Source: Microbacterium sp. MF43 (GTDB lineage Bacteria > Actinomycetota > Actinomycetes > Actinomycetales > Microbacteriaceae). From it: a stretch of DNA of 64,000 bases. The notes under the pieces are model-generated. The model was not told the DNA's origin and did not search any database. It saw only the letters and a list, made by a program, of their open reading frames with translations. The first letter of the stretch is position 1. Every line of letters starts with the position of its first letter. Of this stretch, positions 33,132 through 39,933 are shown one piece after another. A program made the translations under genes and the position numbers. The stretch is taken from positions 124,001 to 188,000 of the forward strand of contig NZ_JABBDY010000001.1 in the NCBI RefSeq assembly GCF_012847295.1, read 5' to 3'.

Positions 33132-34886
33132 ATGTCGGACCTGCCCCCTGACCTCCCGCCCCGGCGGCCGCCGAACGAGACCTGGCGCAGGCGCTACGAG
33201 GCGACGAGGCCTCTCGGCGTGGGCCTCGACCCCTCGGTCGAGCCCGAGCCCGGGATCCCGGCCTATCCGACCGACTACGCGCCGACGCATCTGCTGGTGA
33301 GCGCCGGTGAGGATCTGACGAAGGTCGACACCATTCTCAGCAGCGCGGCCCGGCTGTTCGGCTGGTCGGTACGCGTCCGTCACCTGGACGGGCGCCCCAT
33401 CGACGATCTCGGGGCGGAGGAGGAGGCCAACCGCGACCGCCGTCGGGAGGCCGAGTCCTCGGCCCCCGAGGGCGGCGAGCGTCCTGCTCGCCGGCTTCCG
33501 CCGCTCTATCGGGCCGACATCCGCCAGGACCCGAAGGTCGGCGTCGACGATCAGCCGGTTCCTCCGGTCGACGCGTGGCGGCTGCTCAAGGCCGCGCGCA
33601 GCGGAAGGATTCCGCCGTCATCGGGCGGTGAGGATACGCAGGGCGGCGCAAGCGAGCGAAGCGACGCGGAGACGCTCCCGCGCGGCGTCGGGCTCGATCA
33701 CGTGCTCTCGGTCGGGCCGTACGGCCGCACCAACCCGTACGGCCGCACGAACCCGTATGGCCGCACCAACCCCTACGGGCGCACCAACCCGTACGGGCGC
33801 ACGAATGCTCCCGGGCCCGACTCCTACGCCGAGCCCGGCAGCGGCGGTCGCGAGATCGTGACCTACGTCGGACCTCGGCCGGTTCGCACGCCCGACGCTC
33901 ATGTGAAGGGTCGCCGGCCAGTCGTCGCCGTACTCGACACGGGGTGCGGGGAGCACGCGTGGCTCGGGGCGCCCGTGGTCCTCCGCGACCCGCGTTCGCC
34001 CGATGGGCCGATCGGATTCCACGACCCCGACACCGATCCCGAGGTGTATCCCGACCAGGCCGGTCCGCTCGACGGCTTCCTGGATGACGCAGCCGGGCAC
34101 GGCACGTTCGTGGCCGGTGTGGTCCACCAGCTGTGTCCCGATGCCGAGATCATCGCGGTGCGCGTTGCGAACAGCCAGGGGACGGTGCTCGAGGGCGAGT
34201 TCCTCGACACGATCCGCCTGCTCGTCGAGTGGATGCAGCACCCGGAGGGCAAGCAGATCGACGTCATGAACATCTCGCTCGGGTACTACCACGAGACGCC
34301 CGACGACGAGCACTACGACAGTCTGCTGGGTGCGCTGCTGGAGGAGGCGCGCAAGGGTGGATGCGCGATCGTCTGCTCGGCCGGGAACGACTCGACGGAG
34401 CGGCCCGCCTTCCCCGCCGCGCTGTGGCGCTATCCCGTGGCCGCCTCCGAGGAGGACAAGAAGGCGCTGGAGACCGCCGCTCCGCATGTGGCGGTGGGTG
34501 CACTGAATCCCAACGACCGCACGATCGCGCTGTTCAGCAACGTCGGCGACTGGGTCTCGACGTACGCGCCCGGCGTCTCGATCTTCAGCACGTCCCCCGG
34601 CTTCGTGGGCGGCATCCAGGCTGGCACGCGTGACGACCTCTACCACGTGCCCGGGCTCAAGACGCCGCTTCCGCGGCAGAGCCTCGATCCCGACGATTGG
34701 CGCGGGGGGTTCGCGATCTGGAGCGGCACGTCGTTCGCCGCGCCCTACATCGCGGGGAAGCTCGCGCAGGCGATCGCGCCCGAGCTGATGCACGGCGCGC
34801 TGACCACGCCGGAGGAACGCAAGAAGGCCCTGCGCAAGGCCGCCGAGAAGCTGGAGTTCACTCCGCCCATGCAACCGCCAAGATAG
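33132..34886 (+). CDS. Intracellular S8 (subtilisin-like) peptidase with PYGRTN repeats
   Basis: A 584-residue subtilase. Catalytic triad: Asp in VVAVLDTGCGEH (about 269), His in GHGTFVAGVV (about 323), Ser in WSGTSFAAPYIAG (about 534), plus the oxyanion region IVCSAGNDS. There is no signal peptide or membrane helix, unlike most subtilases, so it should act in the cytoplasm. Residues 1-195 form an unusual N-terminal region (YPTDYAPTHLLVSAGEDLTK), followed by five PYGRTN repeats (196-225) before the peptidase domain. GAGAGGAG precedes ATG 33132. Sits between the sigma/regulator pair and a TPR-CHAT gene 4 bp downstream. Confidence 0.88.
   Translation: MSDLPPDLPPRRPPNETWRRRYEATRPLGVGLDPSVEPEPGIPAYPTDYAPTHLLVSAGEDLTKVDTILSSAARLFGWSVRVRHLDGRPIDDLGAEEEANRDRRREAESSAPEGGERPARRLPPLYRADIRQDPKVGVDDQPVPPVDAWRLLKAARSGRIPPSSGGEDTQGGASERSDAETLPRGVGLDHVLSVGPYGRTNPYGRTNPYGRTNPYGRTNPYGRTNAPGPDSYAEPGSGGREIVTYVGPRPVRTPDAHVKGRRPVVAVLDTGCGEHAWLGAPVVLRDPRSPDGPIGFHDPDTDPEVYPDQAGPLDGFLDDAAGHGTFVAGVVHQLCPDAEIIAVRVANSQGTVLEGEFLDTIRLLVEWMQHPEGKQIDVMNISLGYYHETPDDEHYDSLLGALLEEARKGGCAIVCSAGNDSTERPAFPAALWRYPVAASEEDKKALETAAPHVAVGALNPNDRTIALFSNVGDWVSTYAPGVSIFSTSPGFVGGIQAGTRDDLYHVPGLKTPLPRQSLDPDDWRGGFAIWSGTSFAAPYIAGKLAQAIAPELMHGALTTPEERKKALRKAAEKLEFTPPMQPPR
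33717..33806 (+). repeat. Five tandem 18-bp repeats encoding PYGRTN
   Basis: Five in-frame copies of an 18-bp unit, variants of CCGTACGGCCGCACCAAC, lie in the linker between the N-terminal region and the peptidase domain of the subtilase. Differences are mostly silent third-base changes, which suggests selection on the peptide sequence. Repeat number could vary between strains. Confidence 0.9.
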
Positions 34887-34890
34887 GGGA

Positions 34891-37335
34891 GTGACCCGCT
34901 CGGCGGACCAGCTGCGTCAGCAGGCCGTGGACCTCGTGAACCGCGGCCGCTTCGACGCGGCCACGGAGCTGCTGGAGAGCGCCGACCGGCTCGCCGATGA
35001 CGTCAACGTCCGCGCGCGGATCGCAGGAACGCGCGCGTACGTCATGGCGCGCACCGGCCATGTCGCCGACGCCGAGCGCACGTGCCGCGAAGCCCTCGCC
35101 CAGGATGGGCTGAGCGATCACACCGTCGCGATCCTGGCAGGCCAGCTCGGGGCTCTCGCCGAGGAGGCGGGGCGCCTGGGCGAAGCGGAGCAGTGGCTCA
35201 CGCGTGCGATCGATGCGCTCGCCGACGACCCCGTTGCGCAGGCGAACACGCGCGTGAACCGCAGCCTCGTCCGCATGGAGCATCGTCGCCTCGCCGACGC
35301 CGACGACGACCTCCGCCTCGCGGCCCAGACGTTCGCCGCTGAGGGGATGCCGGTCGCCGAGGCGCAGGCGAACCACAACCGCGGATACGTCGCGATGCTG
35401 TCGGGCGATCTCGTCGGCGCGCTGCAGGCGATGGTGAGCGCCGCGGGGACGGCGGGAGATACTCCGGTCGGCGCCGCTGTGGGCGACCTCGACCGTGCGG
35501 AGGTGCTGCGAGACGCCGGCCTCACCACCGAGGCGGAGGCGATCCTCGCGCGCGTCGCCGCATCGTTCGGCGACCTCGACATGCCCCTCGACCGCGCCCG
35601 GGCCGAGCTGAACCTCGCGCGGTCGCTGCTCCATCACTCCCCCGTGCGCGCCGCCGAGGTCGCCGATGCCGCAGCAGCGAGGTTCCGCGCGCTCGATAAT
35701 CGGGCATGGCTCGCGCGCGCCGAGGGCGTGCGTCTCAGGGCGCTCCTGAGCCCGGATGCCTCCGCGACCCCGCCCACGGCGGAGGAGGTGTCGGAAGCCG
35801 TCCTCGCGCTCGAGCGTCACCGTTTCCGCAACGACGCGGCCGCGCTCCGGCTCGCCGGCGAGCTCTCCCGCGCCGCGCGAGGCCAGCCCTCGGCCACACG
35901 CATCCGGCCCGCCCCCACGGCGTCGATCGAGGTGCGGCTACTCGCGCATGAGGCACGCGCGGCGCGAGCCCGAGCGGCAGGTCGGCCGGCGCTCGTGCGG
36001 CGGCACGCGGCATCCGGACTCGCCACCCTCTCGCGCTGGCAGAGCTCGTTCGGCAGCCTCGACCTGCAGACGTCGGTGGGGATGCACGGGACGCGGCTCA
36101 TCTACGCAGGGCTTGAGGCCGCCGTAGAGTCCGGCGACCCGTCGGTCGTGTTCGAGTGGTCCGAGCGAGCGCGCCACCTCAGCCAGCAGGTCGTGCCGCT
36201 GCGCCCGCCGCCCGACCCCGAGCTGGCGCATCAGCTCGCCGAACTGCGGATGATCCGCGCGGAGGATCCGACCGAGGAGTGGCTTGCCCAGCCGCGCGCC
36301 GCGGCGCTGCGGGAGCGGGCGCGGGAGCGGCAGTGGTCGGCCACGGGCGCCGCGGCGACGGCGAGCCCCGCGAGTCTCGACGAGCTCCGGGCAGCACTCC
36401 CGGCAGATACGGCGCACATCGCCTACGTGTACTCCCGGGCGGCGCTCGTCGCGCTCGTCGCCACCGGCGACTCCGCCGAGGTCGTCGCGCTCCCGGGGTG
36501 GGAGAAGGACCGCGCGCTCGCCGGCCTGCGAGCCGACCTCGACATGGCTGCGTCGGTGCGCACCGGTCCCATGGCGGCAGTCGTGCGCAGAGCGCTGGAC
36601 GCGCGGCTGGCCGATCTGTCGCGCGCGATCCTCGAGGTGCCGCTCGCCCGTGCGGGCCGGCGGCGGCTGCTCATCACGACGCCGGGGGTGCTCAGCGGCG
36701 TCCCGTGGTCGATGCTCCCGGCCTTGGCGGGACACCCCTTCACCCTCGCTGTCTCCGCCTCCCGATGGATGCGCATGCGTCCCGGCGACGACACCCGACG
36801 GCGGTCGGCGGGGTTCGCCGTCGGTCCGCGGGTCGAGCGCGGCGGGGAAGAGGCCGAGGTCGGGGCATCCGCGTGGTCCGGCGCGACCGTGTACCAGGGT
36901 GCCGAGGCCTCGGTCGACCGCGTCACGCAGCTCGCGTCCGACGTGGACGTGCTCCACGTCGCGGCGCACGGACGGCACGCGGTCGACAACCCGCTCTTCT
37001 CGGGCCTCGAACTCGCCGACGGCACGCTGTTCGGCTATGACATCGATCTCATCCCCGACGTGCCCGACACGGTCGTGCTGTCCGCCTGCGAGGTCGGCCG
37101 CTCTTCGGTGCGGTGGGGCGAGGAGGCGATCGGCATGACGCGCATCTGGCTGCACGCCGGCACGCGGGCGGTCGTCGCGGCTCCCGTCATCGTCGCCGAC
37201 GATGCCGCGTGCGAGCTCCTCGGTGCGATGCACGGCGGGCTCGCCGCGGGCGAGTCGCCGTCCGAGGCACTGGCTCGCGCGGCGGAGCGGACCGGGATCG
37301 TCGCGCCCTTCCAGGTGCACGGCGCGGGTCTGTGA
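34891..37335 (+). CDS. TPR-CHAT protein (caspase-like protease)
   Basis: An 814-residue cytoplasmic protein. Residues about 5-300 are tetratricopeptide-like helical repeats (RFDAATELLESADRLADDVN, GRLGEAEQWLTRAIDALADD, EANHNRGYVAMLSGDLVGAL-type). A helical linker follows, and residues about 520-814 form a CHAT domain with catalytic His693 (VLHVAAHGRH) and Cys733 (VVLSACEVGRSS). Caspase-like cleavage after a specific signal is expected; the TPR array probably binds the trigger or substrate. GTG 34891 lies 4 bp after the subtilase stop with GGGGAG directly before. Last gene of the sigma-protease cassette. Confidence 0.85.
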   Translation: MTRSADQLRQQAVDLVNRGRFDAATELLESADRLADDVNVRARIAGTRAYVMARTGHVADAERTCREALAQDGLSDHTVAILAGQLGALAEEAGRLGEAEQWLTRAIDALADDPVAQANTRVNRSLVRMEHRRLADADDDLRLAAQTFAAEGMPVAEAQANHNRGYVAMLSGDLVGALQAMVSAAGTAGDTPVGAAVGDLDRAEVLRDAGLTTEAEAILARVAASFGDLDMPLDRARAELNLARSLLHHSPVRAAEVADAAAARFRALDNRAWLARAEGVRLRALLSPDASATPPTAEEVSEAVLALERHRFRNDAAALRLAGELSRAARGQPSATRIRPAPTASIEVRLLAHEARAARARAAGRPALVRRHAASGLATLSRWQSSFGSLDLQTSVGMHGTRLIYAGLEAAVESGDPSVVFEWSERARHLSQQVVPLRPPPDPELAHQLAELRMIRAEDPTEEWLAQPRAAALRERARERQWSATGAAATASPASLDELRAALPADTAHIAYVYSRAALVALVATGDSAEVVALPGWEKDRALAGLRADLDMAASVRTGPMAAVVRRALDARLADLSRAILEVPLARAGRRRLLITTPGVLSGVPWSMLPALAGHPFTLAVSASRWMRMRPGDDTRRRSAGFAVGPRVERGGEEAEVGASAWSGATVYQGAEASVDRVTQLASDVDVLHVAAHGRHAVDNPLFSGLELADGTLFGYDIDLIPDVPDTVVLSACEVGRSSVRWGEEAIGMTRIWLHAGTRAVVAAPVIVADDAACELLGAMHGGLAAGESPSEALARAAERTGIVAPFQVHGAGL

Positions 37336-37352
37336 AACTCTTTCGCCGGGCA

Positions 37353-37364
37353 TGTATCAGACCG
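37353..37364 (+). promoter_or_regulatory. Second copy of the TGTATCAGACCG element
   Basis: Identical to the 12-mer upstream of the sigma gene (31955-31966), lying 18 bp past the CHAT stop codon. With ATCATCG 17 bp downstream it could start a transcript near 37392 that runs through two hairpins (37439-37481, 37494-37533) towards the converging LysR-type gene. No convincing ORF follows. Confidence 0.5.
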
Positions 37365-37438
37365 GTCGGAAGGCGCTCCTGATCATCGTGACTGCTCACG
37401 CGTGAAGGTGTTCTGGGGGACACCGGCGACTGGGAGCG

Positions 37439-37533
37439 GGAAGCCGGATCTTGGGGAAGCGTCTGGGGGCGCGCGGCTTCCGGAGCAGGAACACGGGGGA
37501 TGTCGCAGAGACCCAGGTCGGCGACATCCCCCG
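37439..37533. terminator. Two hairpins closing the CHAT cassette
   Basis: GGAAGCCG (37439-37446) pairs with CGGCTTCC (37474-37481). CGGGGGATGTCGC (37494-37506) pairs perfectly over 13 bp with GCGACATCCCCCG (37521-37533) around a 14-nt loop. Placed between the CHAT gene and the converging LysR-type gene, the second probably ends transcription from both sides. The rest of 37336-37559 shows no gene. Confidence 0.6.
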
Positions 37534-37559
37534 CCTTCGTGTGCCGGCAGGCGAACGCG

Positions 37560-38312
37560 TCAGCCGCGCGAGGAGTTCGCCGTGCGGCCCCGCACGATCC
37601 CGACGAACGCCTCCACCTCGGGCGTCGTGCGCTCGGCGACCCAGGCGAGCGCGACGCTCGAGGCGCGTCCGTCGCGCAACGGGCGATACTCGACGTCCTT
37701 GCGGTGGTGCAGGCGTGCGAGCGACATGGGCACCACGACCACGCCGACGCCCGCAGCGACGGTCGCGATCGCCTCGGCCGTGTCGGCGGGGCGAGCGAAC
37801 GCCGGGGCGACGGAGCCGGGCACGTCGAGCCGGAGGACGTCGTCGTGCGGGACGATGATGACCTCGCCCACGAGATCGGCGAGTTCGAGGTCGTCGGCCG
37901 CAGTGAGGTGGGAGTCGACGGATGCCACGACGACCGGCACCTCGTCGTAGAGCGGAATCACGTGCAGGCCGTCCGGGTCGAGCGGCAGGCGGACGATCGC
38001 GGCGTCCACCGCTCCCTCGATGAGGGCGTCGCGTTCGTCGGCGACCGCGAGCGGCACCAGCTCGAGCGACGTGCGGGGCATCCGCTCCTTCCACACGTCG
38101 ATCCACCTGCCGGGCGTCGCCCCGGGGACCGCGCCGAGCCGGAACCTCTCGGCCGGCGGACTCGGGGGCTCGGGGGACGGCGCCGGCGACGGCCGAGGGG
38201 TGCGTCGCGCCTGGGGCCTGCCCTTCGGCTGCCCACCACGCGACGTCGAGGGGCGGGCGGCCGAGGCATCCCGTCCCCTGCCGCTTCCGCGCGAACCGCC
38301 GCCCTTCGCCAT
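37560..38312 (-). CDS. LysR substrate-binding-domain protein without helix-turn-helix
   Basis: A 250-residue protein. Residues 1-55 are disordered and Gly/Arg/Ser/Pro-rich (MAKGGGSRGSGRGRDASAAR); the rest is a LysR-type effector domain (RFRLGAVPGATPGRWIDVW, VDAAIVRLPLDPDGLHVIPL, DLVGEVIIVPHDDVLR, IATVAAGVGVVVVPMSLARL). No DNA-binding helix-turn-helix is present, so it may act through protein contacts or ligand binding; the basic tail could bind nucleic acid. TACGCT (38320-38325) lies 7 nt before the ATG (leaderless). Confidence 0.8.
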   Translation of the reverse strand: MAKGGGSRGSGRGRDASAARPSTSRGGQPKGRPQARRTPRPSPAPSPEPPSPPAERFRLGAVPGATPGRWIDVWKERMPRTSLELVPLAVADERDALIEGAVDAAIVRLPLDPDGLHVIPLYDEVPVVVASVDSHLTAADDLELADLVGEVIIVPHDDVLRLDVPGSVAPAFARPADTAEAIATVAAGVGVVVVPMSLARLHHRKDVEYRPLRDGRASSVALAWVAERTTPEVEAFVGIVRGRTANSSRG

Positions 38313-38355
38313 AGGCCTCAGCGTAGCCGGGGCGCTATCGTTCGCTCATGGCGCG

Positions 38356-38745
38356 ATCCTCGCCACGGTCTTCGCCGCGCTCGCCGCGCTGCTCCACGTG
38401 TACATCTTCGTGATGGAGAGCGTGCAGTGGACGCAGCCGCGCATCTGGAAGCGGTTCGGGCTGACCGACCAAGCCGCCGCCGAGACGACGAAGCCGCTCG
38501 CGTACAACCAGGGGTTCTACAACCTGTTCCTCGCGATCGGCACCGCGATCGGGCTCGTGCTCTACCTGTCGGGCGCGGCGGAATCCGCCCTGCGTGCCGC
38601 CGGGCTCGCCCTCGTGCTGTTCTCGCTGGGGTCCATGGTCGCCGCCGCCCTCGTGCTCCTCACGACGGGTGGCAGATACCTGCGGGCGGCGCTGCTGCAG
38701 GGAACCCTGCCGCTGATCGGCTTCGTGCTCTTCCTCTTCGCCTGA
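38356..38745 (+). CDS. DUF1304-family membrane protein with an unresolved start
   Basis: A small protein with four hydrophobic helices: ILATVFAALAALLHVYIFVM, LAYNQGFYNLFLAIGTAIGL, SALRAAGLALVLFSLGSMVA and a C-terminal helix, matching DUF1304 throughout. No ATG, GTG or TTG opens this frame at a sensible place. A promoter-like TATCGT (38336-38341) with an ATG 6 nt later (38348) sits where the start should be, but that ATG is in another frame; one extra base between 38350 and 38356 would join them. Either a 1-bp deletion (real or sequencing) or an unusual start at ATC 38356. Coordinates give the DUF1304 frame. Confidence 0.65.
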   Translation: MLATVFAALAALLHVYIFVMESVQWTQPRIWKRFGLTDQAAAETTKPLAYNQGFYNLFLAIGTAIGLVLYLSGAAESALRAAGLALVLFSLGSMVAAALVLLTTGGRYLRAALLQGTLPLIGFVLFLFA

Positions 38746-39324
38746 TCAGCCGCACGCCCCCCAGCGCCCGGTTCCGGATGCCTCGGCGCGCGCCTGCGCG
38801 TCGGCGAGCACGTCGAAGTACGCGACGTTCGGCGCGATGCGGATCGCCTCGGCATCGCCCGCCGCGACGAGTTCGAGGTTCACGAAGGTGCCGTCTTCGC
38901 TCCAGACGTTGAACAGGCGGCGATCGTAGGCGTCCCACGTGTCATGGTCGGGCGCCGCCCACACGGTGGAGCCTTCGGGCAGAAGCTCCGCGAGGTGAGA
39001 GCGAGCCTCGTCGGCCCAGCACTCGGGCGTCGGCGTCCCCTCGGGGGTGTCGATGCCGATGAGCCGGATGCGGATCGGAGCGGCCGTGGTGACGATGTCG
39101 TTGGGCTCCTGCATCTGCGCCTGGATCGTGTCGCCGTCGTACACGTAGCGCACCGTCAGGGGGAAGGCCCCGGCCGGGCGCTCGATCGAGAGCGCGGCGG
39201 TCTCGCCGTCGCCGGATGCCGCAGCGTCGCCGTGCTTGTCCGTAACGGCGGAGAGCCAGATGACGGCGGTCAGCACGCCAGCCGCCATGACGGCGACCCC
39301 GATCGCCCAGAGCACCCGCTTCAC
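38746..39324 (-). CDS. Membrane-anchored or secreted thermonuclease-family protein
   Basis: A 192-residue protein: N-terminal hydrophobic helix (VLWAIGVAVMAAGVLTAVIW, residues 3-22) then a staphylococcal-nuclease-like domain: VRYVYDGDTIQ, IRIRLIGIDTPEG, WDAYDRRLFNVWSEDG, and NLELVAAGDAEAIRIAPNVA. Ca2+-dependent DNA/RNA hydrolysis outside the cell is expected. GTG 39324 is chosen because TAGCGT (39332-39337) lies 7 nt upstream; the frame is open far beyond without homology. It converges on the DUF1304 gene with adjacent stops. Confidence 0.82.
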   Translation of the reverse strand: MKRVLWAIGVAVMAAGVLTAVIWLSAVTDKHGDAAASGDGETAALSIERPAGAFPLTVRYVYDGDTIQAQMQEPNDIVTTAAPIRIRLIGIDTPEGTPTPECWADEARSHLAELLPEGSTVWAAPDHDTWDAYDRRLFNVWSEDGTFVNLELVAAGDAEAIRIAPNVAYFDVLADAQARAEASGTGRWGACG

Positions 39325-39370
39325 GTGCGTCACGCTACCGCGCGACACAGACGGTGGACTGACCCTGCGG

Positions 39371-39778
39371 CTACGCGGCCAGGCGCAGTCCGCGCTGATC
39401 GGTGGCGACGCGCTCGCCGTCGGCGATCGTCTCGTCGTCGCCGATGAGCGAGCCCACGGCGACGCGCGCCTCGCTGCCGACGTGCGTGCGCACGCCGATC
39501 TTGGCTCCCGCGCCGATCGCGGCTCGCGGACCGATGTGCGCGTGCGGTGCGATGTCGGCGTCCGGGCCGATGACGGCATCCGTCTCGACCCACGCTCCGC
39601 GGCCGACGTGCGCGCCCGCGGCGATCTGCACGCCCGGTTCGACATATGCCCCGGCCTCGACGATGGCGCTCGGGTGCACCTTGGCCCCGTGCGCGATCAG
39701 GCCTCGGCCGTTGGCGTGCTTGCGGTAACGCAGCGTCTCGCCCCGGTCGTTCTCGATGTCGACGTAGTTCTTGCCCAC
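39371..39778 (-). CDS. Left-handed beta-helix (hexapeptide repeat) protein
   Basis: A 135-residue protein: short N-terminus (VGKNYVDIENDRGETLRYRK), then about 15 imperfect hexapeptides (AHGAKVHPSAIVEAGAYVEP, AAGAHVGRGAWVETDAVIG), as in LpxA-like acyltransferases and gamma carbonic anhydrases. The family catalytic His cannot be assigned, so no reaction is claimed. GTG 39778 has GGAGGGG at good distance upstream; the ATG at 39796 lies before that ribosome-binding site. Confidence 0.7.
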   Translation of the reverse strand: MGKNYVDIENDRGETLRYRKHANGRGLIAHGAKVHPSAIVEAGAYVEPGVQIAAGAHVGRGAWVETDAVIGPDADIAPHAHIGPRAAIGAGAKIGVRTHVGSEARVAVGSLIGDDETIADGERVATDQRGLRLAA

Positions 39779-39808
39779 TGTCCCCTCCTGCAGCACCGGT
39801 TGGTGCCG

Positions 39809-39837
39809 AGTACAGGAATAACCTCTACCCTTGCCAA
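39809..39837 (-). promoter_or_regulatory. Promoter of the hexapeptide protein gene
   Basis: On the minus strand, TTGGCA (39832-39837) and TGTACT (39809-39814) are separated by 17 bp. Transcription would begin about 25 bases before the GTG. The rest of the gap to 39933 shows no gene; the repeat heptamer GGATGCC with CTCGG occurs there. Confidence 0.5.
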
Positions 39838-39933
39838 TTCATTCCCGCGCATCGGATGCCTCGGATGCACCCGGTTGCATAATCTTCGTCGCCGAGCTAT
39901 GGGACGGATTGGAGCGTTCCGGGTCAGGGCTGC

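Noticed and set aside
33645-33665. Partial copy of repeat A (GCGAGCGAAGCGACG) in the subtilase gene
   Set aside because: Too short and without the opposite arm or the GAAACGCGTC part; could be chance in a GC-rich linker.
33717-33806. Tandem repeats as a possible CRISPR or VNTR locus
   Set aside because: Units are adjacent without spacers and in frame within the subtilase gene, encoding PYGRTN.
37352-37405. Seventeen-codon ORF (MYQTGRKALLIIVTAHA) after the CHAT gene
   Set aside because: It begins inside the 12-bp element, has no ribosome-binding site, and the matching sequence upstream of sigma encodes an unrelated continuation.
31955-37533. Type III-E CRISPR (craspase) interpretation of the sigma-CHAT cassette
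   Set aside because: No gRAMP/Cas7-11, Cas1/Cas2 or repeat array in the window; only the CHAT and sigma elements resemble it.
37402-37950. 182-codon frame after the CHAT gene
   Set aside because: It runs through the hairpins and into the antisense of the LysR-type gene; no homology or start signal.
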